Below are positions 8,557-16,838 of a DNA stretch of 64,000 nucleotides, one piece after another (the stretch's first letter is position 1; every line of letters begins with the position of its first letter). This stretch comes from an uncultured Methylococcaceae bacterium (lineage in GTDB: Bacteria > Pseudomonadota > Gammaproteobacteria > Methylococcales > Methylomonadaceae), in assembly GCA_903863905.1 (NCBI GenBank), contig CAIPDT010000033.1, forward strand, positions 1 through 64,000, given 5' to 3'. Both the position numbers and the translations under genes were made by a program. The notes beneath the pieces are model-generated. The model searched no databases. It saw only the letters and a program-made list of their open reading frames with translations, and was not told where the DNA came from.

Positions 8557-11550
8557 ATGCTTCGCCGTCTATTTCTAGTTTTTTTACCTTCAATAACGAC
8601 CGCTACCAGTTATGCGAATGAAGCATCGTGGAATTGCGAACAGGACAAAGACAGTAAAGAATGGGTCTGTCTGGGTGATAACGCACAAAAAACCCCAGCG
8701 ACAAAACCTGTCACTGCAACCGAACCTGCTAAAATCGCTGTTCCTACCTCACAGACGCCTAGCCAGATTATTGCGCCCGAGTTAGTTAAACCTATTAACC
8801 CACTAGAACTGACGGAAAAACCTCAAAAAGCGACACCTTTACCTGTTAAAAATATTACATCTGAGGTTAATAAATCGCCGGTTGCTTTACCCGCAATAAA
8901 ACCTGACTCTGCTTCAATATCCATTGAGAAAGAAAGCACATTACCCGAAACATCAAGTGCTTGGGGCTGTCATGCACAAAAAGGCGATAATGATTGGAAT
9001 TGTCAATCAAATACATCAAATACATCCACACCTTCTGAAGAAAAAGCCAATCAAGTACCGCAACCAGTCACTATTACGCCGCCCTCAAACTTTACCTCCC
9101 CGTCTAAATTTAGTCTACTAGAGCCTACTTTTAATGCCCAACAAGAGGATATTTTTAACACGCTTACTTCTAAACTCGCTTATGATCCTTGGGAAAACTG
9201 TAGTGCTGAGCGGGGTACAAAAAGAGTGTTTAAATCAACGTCAGATCAACGCGAATCTGCACCCTTGGAAGTAAAGTCTAATTACGCTGAAATGTACGAT
9301 AATGAAATTGGTGATTACTCCGGTAACGTTAAAATGTCTCGCGCAGATCAACAGTCTTCTTCAGAAAAAGCGAATTACAATCGAATCTCACAAGTGCTTG
9401 ATCTGCACGGGAATGTCTATTACAGAGAAGATGAAGTAGCTTTACATACAGAATCGGCCACACTTAATTTAACCTCAGATGAAGCCAAAATAAGAGATAC
9501 TCAATTTATAGCCGCTAGTACCCCTATCCGAGGCAGCGCGAAGTTATATCATCGTCAAAGCAAGACCTTGTCATCTTACAAAGATGTGGCCTACACGAGT
9601 TGTAAACCCGGTAATCAAGATTGGGTGATTCATAGTTCTGATATGACTATCGATAAATCAACTGGACGCGGCACCGCCAAAAATGCGTGGATGGAATTTA
9701 AAGGGGCTCCGGTACTTTATACCCCCTATTTAGCCTTTCCAATTGATAACAGAAGAACCTCTGGTTTTTTAATGCCCTCTTTTGGCAATACCAAATACAG
9801 TGGCTTTAGATTAGCAGCGCCTTATTACTGGAATATTGCGCCTAATTATGACGCAACCATTACGCCAAGGGAGTTAATTAAACGCGGCCCATTATTAGCC
9901 GGAAATTTTCGTTATTTAACTGAACAGTCAAAAGGCAATGTTGCTGTGGAATTTATGCCACATGACCTTATCAGCAATCAATCTCGTTATTCAGGAAAAT
10001 TAAAAAATACTTCGACTATTACGCCTAATATTCGATCTAATATGGACTTGAATTATGTTTCGGATAAAACATATTTTTCTGAATTAGGCAGTGCGCTGAC
10101 TTTCTCAAACTATAACTATCTTAAAAGTTCGGCTGATATCGGTTATGTAAGAGAAGGTGTTTCTTTAAATACTTCATTTGTTAACTATCAATCGATTAAT
10201 ACGACTTTAGTATCTTCAGTTAATCCATTACCTTATCGTATTTTACCTCGCGTCAATTTAAACCTGGATCATTCATTTAAGTTTATGCCGCTGGATACAG
10301 CCATAGAAAATGAATATGTGTACTTCCAACATAATGAATTTTTAGTGGATAAGAATGGACAAACGGACCCCGCGTTAACGTTGTTACCAAAGGACAAAAA
10401 CTTAACCCCATCAGGTCAACGCTTTAATACTAAACCGATTATAAGCATGCCGTTGCAAACAGCCAGCACTTATATTAAGCCTAAACTGTCTTTACAACAT
10501 ACCCAATATTTAATGTCAAGTGGACAACCCATCTATGACAACCAGTCTATAATTGACACGACTGGTACTTCTGTATCAAGAACTTTACCGATCTTTTCGA
10601 CGGATTCAGGCTTATATTTTGACCGCAACTTGTCGCTAGGCAACAATCACTATACTCACACTATTGAGCCTCGATTGTTTTATCTCTACGTGCCTTATAC
10701 CAATCAACAAAATCTTCCCGTGTTTGATACTGCACAGTACGACTTCACTTACTCTTCAATGTTTAGAGAAAACAGTTTTAGTGGAACAGATCGTATTCAA
10801 GATGCCAATCAAGTGACGACTGCAGTGACTTCGAGGTTCATTGATGAAAGTACGGGGCTAGAAAGACTTAAAGTCAACGTGGGTGAAATCTTTTACTTCC
10901 GAAATAGACAAGTCACCACACCCTATAGTTACATCAACACATCAAATACCACATCTACAGTTCCTCTAGGATATGGAACAGACAGCCAATCTAATTTAGT
11001 GACAGAACTGTCTAGTGAATTTACGCGAAATTGGTCTGCTACGTCAGGCTTGCAATGGAATCCTCAATCTAATGCTATACAGCGCCTAAATGGTGGCTTA
11101 CATTTTGCCAATAAAAACAATGAAATTTTTAATATTGGCTATCTCTATAGACGTATTCCATTGGCATCAAATAATCTACAAACTGGTCTTCTTCCTTCAG
11201 GTGTCAATGACATTAATCAAACTGACACATCGTTCAGTTATCCCATTTATGATAATTGGACAGCCATGGGGCGTTGGCAATACTCGTTGTTATATAATAC
11301 AACCCAAGATGCTTTAATTGGTGTCGAAAAAGAAAACTGTTGTTGGCGTTTTCGTATCGCCTTACGACACTACATTAATAACATTGCGAACAATAACACC
11401 TTGGCATCTAACGCGACAAACACCTACAGTGGTACGGCACAAAATGGTGTATTTTTTGAAATAGAACTCAAAGGTCTATCGGCACTCGGTGATGATATGG
11501 ATACCTTCTTAAGAAATGAAATTTATGGCTACCGCGGATCTAGAAAATGA
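8557..11550 (+). CDS. lptD: LPS-assembly protein LptD
   Basis: OstA-like N-terminal domain (SNYAEMYDNEIGDYSGNVKMSR...), LptD C-terminal beta-barrel (KNAWMEFKGAPVLYTPYLAFPIDNRRTSGFLMPSFG), followed by surA. Confidence 0.95.
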   Translation: MLRRLFLVFLPSITTATSYANEASWNCEQDKDSKEWVCLGDNAQKTPATKPVTATEPAKIAVPTSQTPSQIIAPELVKPINPLELTEKPQKATPLPVKNITSEVNKSPVALPAIKPDSASISIEKESTLPETSSAWGCHAQKGDNDWNCQSNTSNTSTPSEEKANQVPQPVTITPPSNFTSPSKFSLLEPTFNAQQEDIFNTLTSKLAYDPWENCSAERGTKRVFKSTSDQRESAPLEVKSNYAEMYDNEIGDYSGNVKMSRADQQSSSEKANYNRISQVLDLHGNVYYREDEVALHTESATLNLTSDEAKIRDTQFIAASTPIRGSAKLYHRQSKTLSSYKDVAYTSCKPGNQDWVIHSSDMTIDKSTGRGTAKNAWMEFKGAPVLYTPYLAFPIDNRRTSGFLMPSFGNTKYSGFRLAAPYYWNIAPNYDATITPRELIKRGPLLAGNFRYLTEQSKGNVAVEFMPHDLISNQSRYSGKLKNTSTITPNIRSNMDLNYVSDKTYFSELGSALTFSNYNYLKSSADIGYVREGVSLNTSFVNYQSINTTLVSSVNPLPYRILPRVNLNLDHSFKFMPLDTAIENEYVYFQHNEFLVDKNGQTDPALTLLPKDKNLTPSGQRFNTKPIISMPLQTASTYIKPKLSLQHTQYLMSSGQPIYDNQSIIDTTGTSVSRTLPIFSTDSGLYFDRNLSLGNNHYTHTIEPRLFYLYVPYTNQQNLPVFDTAQYDFTYSSMFRENSFSGTDRIQDANQVTTAVTSRFIDESTGLERLKVNVGEIFYFRNRQVTTPYSYINTSNTTSTVPLGYGTDSQSNLVTELSSEFTRNWSATSGLQWNPQSNAIQRLNGGLHFANKNNEIFNIGYLYRRIPLASNNLQTGLLPSGVNDINQTDTSFSYPIYDNWTAMGRWQYSLLYNTTQDALIGVEKENCCWRFRIALRHYINNIANNNTLASNATNTYSGTAQNGVFFEIELKGLSALGDDMDTFLRNEIYGYRGSRK

Positions 11551-12845
11551 TCAATAACAACACCTTTAAAACAACTATTTTTTGCTTGCTCAGCGGATTA
11601 TTAACTTTTAACACCCCCCCTACTTTCGCTGAAACACTGGGTAAAATTGCGGCTGTTGTTGAAGAAGATGTCATTTTAGAACAAGAACTTAATAAAGAAG
11701 TGGATACCATAGCCCAAAGAATCAGAGCGAGTAATACCCCCATGCCGCCTGAGTCTGTGTTACGTAAACAAGTCTTAGAAAAAATTATTATTGATAAACT
11801 GCAACGTCAACTTGCTGAAAAAGCGGGCATTACTGTCACTGAAGACATGCTTAACAAATCTGCCGAAGATATTGCTCAGCGTAATAACATGAATATTGAG
11901 CAATTTAGAGGCGAATTACAACGCCAAGGCATGACTTATAAAAACTTCTTAGATAACATGCGTAATGAAATTATCATTAATCAACTGAGAGGTCGAGAAA
12001 TTGGTGGTCGTATTAAAGTGACCGACCGAGAAGTTGATCATTATTTAGAAACTCAAGGCAATGTCAGCGCAGAAAAAGCCCAATATCATTTAGGTCATAT
12101 ATTAATTGCTGTTAAGGAAGGCGCCTCAGCTGCTGAAATTCAAAAAGCACAAGCTAAAGCTGATAATCTGGTCAAGAAACTCCGTGCTGGTCAAGATTTT
12201 GCCGAAACAGCTATTAGTGAGTCCGAAGATGATAATGCCCTTAAAGGCGGGGATTTAGGTTGGCGAACTATTGACGACATTCCAACCTTGTTCTCCTCAG
12301 AAGTTAACAAAATGAAGGCAGGCGAAATTGGTGATGCGCTACGAAGCCCTAGTGGTTTTCATGTTTTAAAAATGTTCGAGGTCAAAGGATTTGATGATCA
12401 TGTTATTATCAAAACTAAAGTCCGTCACATTTTAATTAAAACCAATGAACTCATTGATGACGATGAAGCTAAAAGACGCTTATTTGCTTTAAAAGCGCGT
12501 ATCAAAGACGGTGGTGAAGATTTTGCAACGCTTGCTCGATCAAATTCCGATGATAAGGGCTCCGCAATCAAAGGGGGATCGCTTGACTGGGTTAACCCAG
12601 GTGATCTTGTGAGACCTTTTGAAGAGGCTATGGCAAAATTAGACATTAATCAAATCAGTGACCCGGTGCAATCACAATTCGGCTGGCATCTAATACAAGT
12701 TCTGGATCGTCAAAATAAAGATAACAGCACTGAACACAGAAAAAATCTCGTCAGAGATGCGATTCGAAAACGTAAAATAGAAGAAGAAACAGAATTATGG
12801 ATGCGTAAACTCAGAGATGAGTCTTATGTAGAGATTTATCCATAA
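11547..12845 (+). CDS. surA: Periplasmic peptidylprolyl isomerase/chaperone SurA
   Basis: SurA N-domain plus two parvulin domains (YHLGHILIAVKEG..., VRHILIKTNEL...); 4-bp overlap with lptD. Confidence 0.96.
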   Translation: MINNNTFKTTIFCLLSGLLTFNTPPTFAETLGKIAAVVEEDVILEQELNKEVDTIAQRIRASNTPMPPESVLRKQVLEKIIIDKLQRQLAEKAGITVTEDMLNKSAEDIAQRNNMNIEQFRGELQRQGMTYKNFLDNMRNEIIINQLRGREIGGRIKVTDREVDHYLETQGNVSAEKAQYHLGHILIAVKEGASAAEIQKAQAKADNLVKKLRAGQDFAETAISESEDDNALKGGDLGWRTIDDIPTLFSSEVNKMKAGEIGDALRSPSGFHVLKMFEVKGFDDHVIIKTKVRHILIKTNELIDDDEAKRRLFALKARIKDGGEDFATLARSNSDDKGSAIKGGSLDWVNPGDLVRPFEEAMAKLDINQISDPVQSQFGWHLIQVLDRQNKDNSTEHRKNLVRDAIRKRKIEEETELWMRKLRDESYVEIYP

Positions 12846-12960
12846 TCAATTAATGGACCCCATTGATATTATTTATCATAAAGTGGATATGAGACGACTC
12901 AAGCTAATTCTGACTAGCATCAAGTGACTCAATTGCTCATATTCCACGCTTAACTCATTT

Positions 12961-13554
12961 ATGACTCAGTATTTAAATAAAGATACGCCTCTTAAAAATC
13001 GTCTAGAACATATTCTGACTCATGAGAATATAGAGGCTCAACGACAATTAATTAAGTCAATATCTGCTGATCTGGTTATTGATAGTGACACTTGTGCTGC
13101 CGCGTTACTTTATTTAACACAATCTATTGAAAATCCGCAGAAACTAAAAATAACCCCTTTTAAAACAAACGAGACGATAGTTAAATCTATACCTGTTTTG
13201 TTAATTAAAATGGTTCGTTATCGTTTAAACATAGGATCTGAACAAAGCATTACTGCAGAGCAACTTAAAAAAGTCCTTATCGAAGAATCTGGTGTTGATA
13301 AAAATAATATCAACAACATCAATATTCAACGGACATATACGCTCATAGAACTGCCTGACGAAATGCCACCTGATATATTTCAACATTTAAAATCTGTTGA
13401 AATTAATCAACATAAATTAGATATAAAGCGTTTAAAATCTAGAAATAACAAAAAACGCGGCAATAATCATTTAAGACGTAACCGAAAGCGTGAGCCCAAT
13501 GATGATCTTAAAACACCTGAAAAGACCAATGCCTCTGCTAAAAAAGTTGATTAA
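12961..13554 (+). CDS. Stand-alone DeaD/CsdA C-terminal-half protein with DbpA-type RNA-binding domain (no helicase core)
   Basis: N-part KNRLEHILTHENIEAQRQLIKSI...CAAALLYLTQ resembles the CsdA dimerization region; NNINIQRTYTLIELPDEMPPDIFQHLKSVEINQHKLDIKRL resembles the DbpA RRM; basic tail KKRGNNHLRRNRKRE. Confidence 0.75.
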   Translation: MTQYLNKDTPLKNRLEHILTHENIEAQRQLIKSISADLVIDSDTCAAALLYLTQSIENPQKLKITPFKTNETIVKSIPVLLIKMVRYRLNIGSEQSITAEQLKKVLIEESGVDKNNINNINIQRTYTLIELPDEMPPDIFQHLKSVEINQHKLDIKRLKSRNNKKRGNNHLRRNRKREPNDDLKTPEKTNASAKKVD

Positions 13555-13569
13555 TAACCCTAGGATACT

Positions 13570-14046
13570 ATGATGACAGGGATAAATGACTCTCTACCCC
13601 TATTAGGTTGGCGCGAATGGGTAGCGCTACCTCATCTTAATATTAATGAATTAAAGGCTAAAATTGATACGGGAGCTCGCTCTTCAGCGTTACATGCTTT
13701 TTCTATTGAACCTTATAGAAAAAATGGTCAGCGTTGGGTTATGTTTGCCATTCATCCCCAACAAAAAAATACGGATACCTTTATTGAATGCCACTCACCA
13801 GTAAAAGATAGGCGTATAGTCACAGATTCAGGCGGCCATAAGCAACGACGTTATGTCATAGAAACTGAGTTAATATTAGGCTCGTCAATGCTTAGAGCTG
13901 AAATAACCCTAACAAATAGAGATAGTATGCTATTTCGTATGTTAATTGGACGAACAACCATCAATACGCGCTTCATTATTGACCCTAACGCCTCCTATTT
14001 ACAAGGAATACCCAGTCACTTAAAAAATTATCCCGTACTAAAATAA
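13570..14046 (+). CDS. Retropepsin-like / 'ATP-dependent zinc protease' family protein (PF05618, RimB-like)
   Basis: LGWREWVALPHLNINELKAKIDTGARSSALHAFSIEP ... RMLIGRTTINTRFIIDPNASYL. Confidence 0.85.
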   Translation: MMTGINDSLPLLGWREWVALPHLNINELKAKIDTGARSSALHAFSIEPYRKNGQRWVMFAIHPQQKNTDTFIECHSPVKDRRIVTDSGGHKQRRYVIETELILGSSMLRAEITLTNRDSMLFRMLIGRTTINTRFIIDPNASYLQGIPSHLKNYPVLK

Positions 14047-14054
14047 GTTTATCA

Positions 14055-14083
14055 TTGACTTTATATGATACTCACTATAGAAT
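14055..14083 (+). promoter_or_regulatory. Putative sigma70 promoter for the cold-shock gene, implying a ~145-nt 5' UTR
   Basis: TTGACT (14055-14060), 17-bp spacer, TAGAAT (14078-14083); CDS begins at 14234. Confidence 0.5.
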
Positions 14084-14233
14084 TTAGTCAGCTTGTAAAT
14101 TGTTTTACCGTTATGCTTATCTCTACGAAGTTTTTACTATATTGCTCGTCCTGTTTATCATAAGTAATTCTTAAATTTCCCAGCGCTACAGGCCTTCAAT
14201 GGCTTTAATTACATATTTTACATAGGATTTAAA

Positions 14234-14434
14234 ATGACTACTGGTATCGTTAAATGGTTTAACGCTGAAAAAGGTTTCGGTTTTATTCAACAAGAAAGTG
14301 GCCCTGATGTTTTTGTTCACTTTCGCAACATCAACAGTTCTGGCTTCAAATCTCTTGAAGAAGGCCAAAAAGTACAATTCACTGTGACTCAAGGTCAAAA
14401 AGGCCCACAAGCTGAAGAAGTTACTCTTATCTAG
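14234..14434 (+). CDS. CspA-family cold-shock protein
   Basis: [33 protein letters not shown]1/RNP2 motifs. Confidence 0.97.
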   Translation: MTTGIVKWFNAEKGFGFIQQESGPDVFVHFRNINSSGFKSLEEGQKVQFTVTQGQKGPQAEEVTLI

Positions 14435-14442
14435 ATAGATAT

Positions 14443-14480
14443 AAAACCGTAGCTTTACTGTTAAAGCTACGGTTTTTATA
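14443..14480 (+). terminator. Rho-independent terminator after csp
   Basis: aaaaccgtagcttta-ctgt-taaagctacggttttt: 15-bp perfect stem with T-run. Confidence 0.9.
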
Positions 14481-14793
14481 CGCCGTACAACCAAGCATCC
14501 CCTCTTAAAATATTTAGTCTTTCTTACTAGACTAATAAGCCAAGCACTAACAAATATCTGCCTCGCTTTCTTCTCATTCATCATCTTCAACAAGAATAAA
14601 CAGATTCGATTATAAGACACACCCTCCAAATATACTATTAAGTATAATCGCGCTGACATTATCAAAAGTCATAAAACTTACATAATGTGGCTTTTACACA
14701 TAAATTTTCTTGTGTTATGCTAGCGTAATATTTTGAGGTAGCACGACCGATACGTGTTGTTTTAACAAGCAAAATCGCCCTTGAGAACTGAGA

Positions 14794-15270
14794 ATGACCG
14801 AATCAAACACTATACAAGCAACCGTGCAAAGCATTATTGATGCACTTAAGGATAAACCTGGCGCTCTTTTGCCGATTTTACATGGTGTGCAAGATACATT
14901 AGGATACGTCCCCTCTGATAGCGTTCCTGCCATTGCCAAGGCACTTCAACTTTCACGTGCAGAAGTGCATGGTGTGATTAGTTTTTATCATTATTTCCGT
15001 GATACCCCGCCAGGAAAACACACAATCCATCTTTGCAGAGCCGAGTCTTGTCAAGCTATGGGTGGTAAAGACCTTGAAAAACACGTTAAAGAACGTTTAG
15101 GAATCGATTACCACGAAACAACGGCTGACGGAAAATTTTCACTTGAACCTGTCTACTGTTTAGGAAATTGTGCTTGCTCGCCTGCCATACAAATTGATAA
15201 AGAAGTTTATGGCCGCGTCTCTGCAGACAGTTTTGAAACTATCATTAATGAATCTGAGGCTCTTGCATGA
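14794..15270 (+). CDS. fdsG: NAD-dependent formate dehydrogenase gamma subunit (NuoE-like)
   Basis: [2Fe-2S] thioredoxin-like subunit: [11 protein letters not shown] ... [14 protein letters not shown]. Confidence 0.92.
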   Translation: MTESNTIQATVQSIIDALKDKPGALLPILHGVQDTLGYVPSDSVPAIAKALQLSRAEVHGVISFYHYFRDTPPGKHTIHLCRAESCQAMGGKDLEKHVKERLGIDYHETTADGKFSLEPVYCLGNCACSPAIQIDKEVYGRVSADSFETIINESEALA

Positions 15271-16823
15271 GTTTTACTATTTACGTTCCTTGTGACTCCA
15301 GTGCAATCTCTCTGGGCGCTAATCGCATTGCGACGGCTATTGCTAACGAAGCAGCTAAACGCAATATCAGCATTACAATTATTCGTAATGGTTCAAGAGG
15401 CTTGTTTTGGCTTGAGCCTTTAGTTGAAGTCTTAACCTCAGCAGGAAGAATAGCTTATGGCCCCGTTCAAGTTAGTGACGTAACCAGCTTATTTGATGCT
15501 AAATTTTATGAAGGCGGTGATCACCTTCTTGCTCTGGGTTTAACTGAAGAACTAGAGTATCTAAAAAAACAAGATCGCTTAACTTTTGCCCGTATTGGCA
15601 AAACTGACCCTGTTAGCCTAGAAGACTATATAAATAACGAAGGCTACAAAGGCCTAACCCATGCTTTAAACCAAACGCAAGCAGATATTGTTAAAGCCGT
15701 CACTGACTCTGGTTTGCGTGGTCGTGGTGGTGCTGCTTTCCCGACGGGCATTAAATGGAATACGGTTCTTAACACCCCTTCAGAGCAAAAATATATTATT
15801 TGTAATGCCGATGAAGGTGACTCAGGTACATTCTCTGACCGTATGGTTATGGAAGGTGACCCTTTTGTTTTAATTGAAGGCATGACCATTGCCGGTATCG
15901 CCGTGGGAGCGACTCAAGGCTATATTTATTTGCGAGTCGAATACCCTCATGCCCATATTGCGCTTAATACTGCTATTCAAAAAGCTTATGAAGCCGGTTA
16001 TTTAGGTGATGACATTCAAGGTAGTGGCAAAGCTTTTCATCTTGAAGTACGGTTGGGTGCAGGTGCGTATGTCTGCGGTGAAGAAACCTCTCTGATGGAA
16101 AGCTTAGAGGGTAAACGCGGCTTAGTTCGTTTTAAACCGCCCTTACCAGCAATCAGTGGTTTATTTGGTAAACCTACCGTGGTTAATAACGTTATCTCTT
16201 TGGCCTCTGTACCCATTATTTTAGACAAGGGCGGTGATTATTACCGTGACTTTGGTATGGGCCGTTCGCGAGGTACCTTACCTTTACAACTGGCAGGCAA
16301 CATAAAACGCACTGGGTTAGTTGAAGTTGCTTTCGGTATGACTCTACGCGAACTTTTATATGATTTTGGTGGTGGCTCCGCTTCAGGCAGACCCATTAAA
16401 GCCGTACAAGTTGGTGGCCCATTAGGTGCTTACCTACCTGAATCACAATTTGATACACCTTTAGACTACGAAGCCTTTGCCGCTAATTGGACTGTCTTAG
16501 GACATGGTGGCGTGGTCGCATTTGATGATACTGCAAACATGGCCGAATTAGCCCGTTATAACATGGAGTTTTGTGCCGTAGAATCTTGTGGTAAGTGTAC
16601 ACCCTGCCGAATTGGTTCTACCCGTGGCTATGAAGTCATGGATGAAATTATTGCCGGTCAAGCACTTGATAAAAACATTCCATTACTACGTGACCTTTGT
16701 AACACTTTGTTGAATGGATCGCTATGTGCATTAGGTGGTATGACGCCTTATCCTGTTTTAAGTGCTTTAAATCACTTCCCGAAAGATTTCGGCATAGATG
16801 ATCAAGCTAACACAGCCGTATAA
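15267..16823 (+). CDS. fdsB: NAD-dependent formate dehydrogenase beta subunit (NuoF-like)
   Basis: [53 protein letters not shown]. Confidence 0.94.
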   Translation: MSFTIYVPCDSSAISLGANRIATAIANEAAKRNISITIIRNGSRGLFWLEPLVEVLTSAGRIAYGPVQVSDVTSLFDAKFYEGGDHLLALGLTEELEYLKKQDRLTFARIGKTDPVSLEDYINNEGYKGLTHALNQTQADIVKAVTDSGLRGRGGAAFPTGIKWNTVLNTPSEQKYIICNADEGDSGTFSDRMVMEGDPFVLIEGMTIAGIAVGATQGYIYLRVEYPHAHIALNTAIQKAYEAGYLGDDIQGSGKAFHLEVRLGAGAYVCGEETSLMESLEGKRGLVRFKPPLPAISGLFGKPTVVNNVISLASVPIILDKGGDYYRDFGMGRSRGTLPLQLAGNIKRTGLVEVAFGMTLRELLYDFGGGSASGRPIKAVQVGGPLGAYLPESQFDTPLDYEAFAANWTVLGHGGVVAFDDTANMAELARYNMEFCAVESCGKCTPCRIGSTRGYEVMDEIIAGQALDKNIPLLRDLCNTLLNGSLCALGGMTPYPVLSALNHFPKDFGIDDQANTAV

Positions 16824-16838
16824 AGACACGAGGAGTTA

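Noticed and set aside
14186-14665. 159-aa minus-strand ORF
   Set aside because: Antisense to csp and its terminator; low-complexity hydrophobic translation; the csp gene on + is certain.
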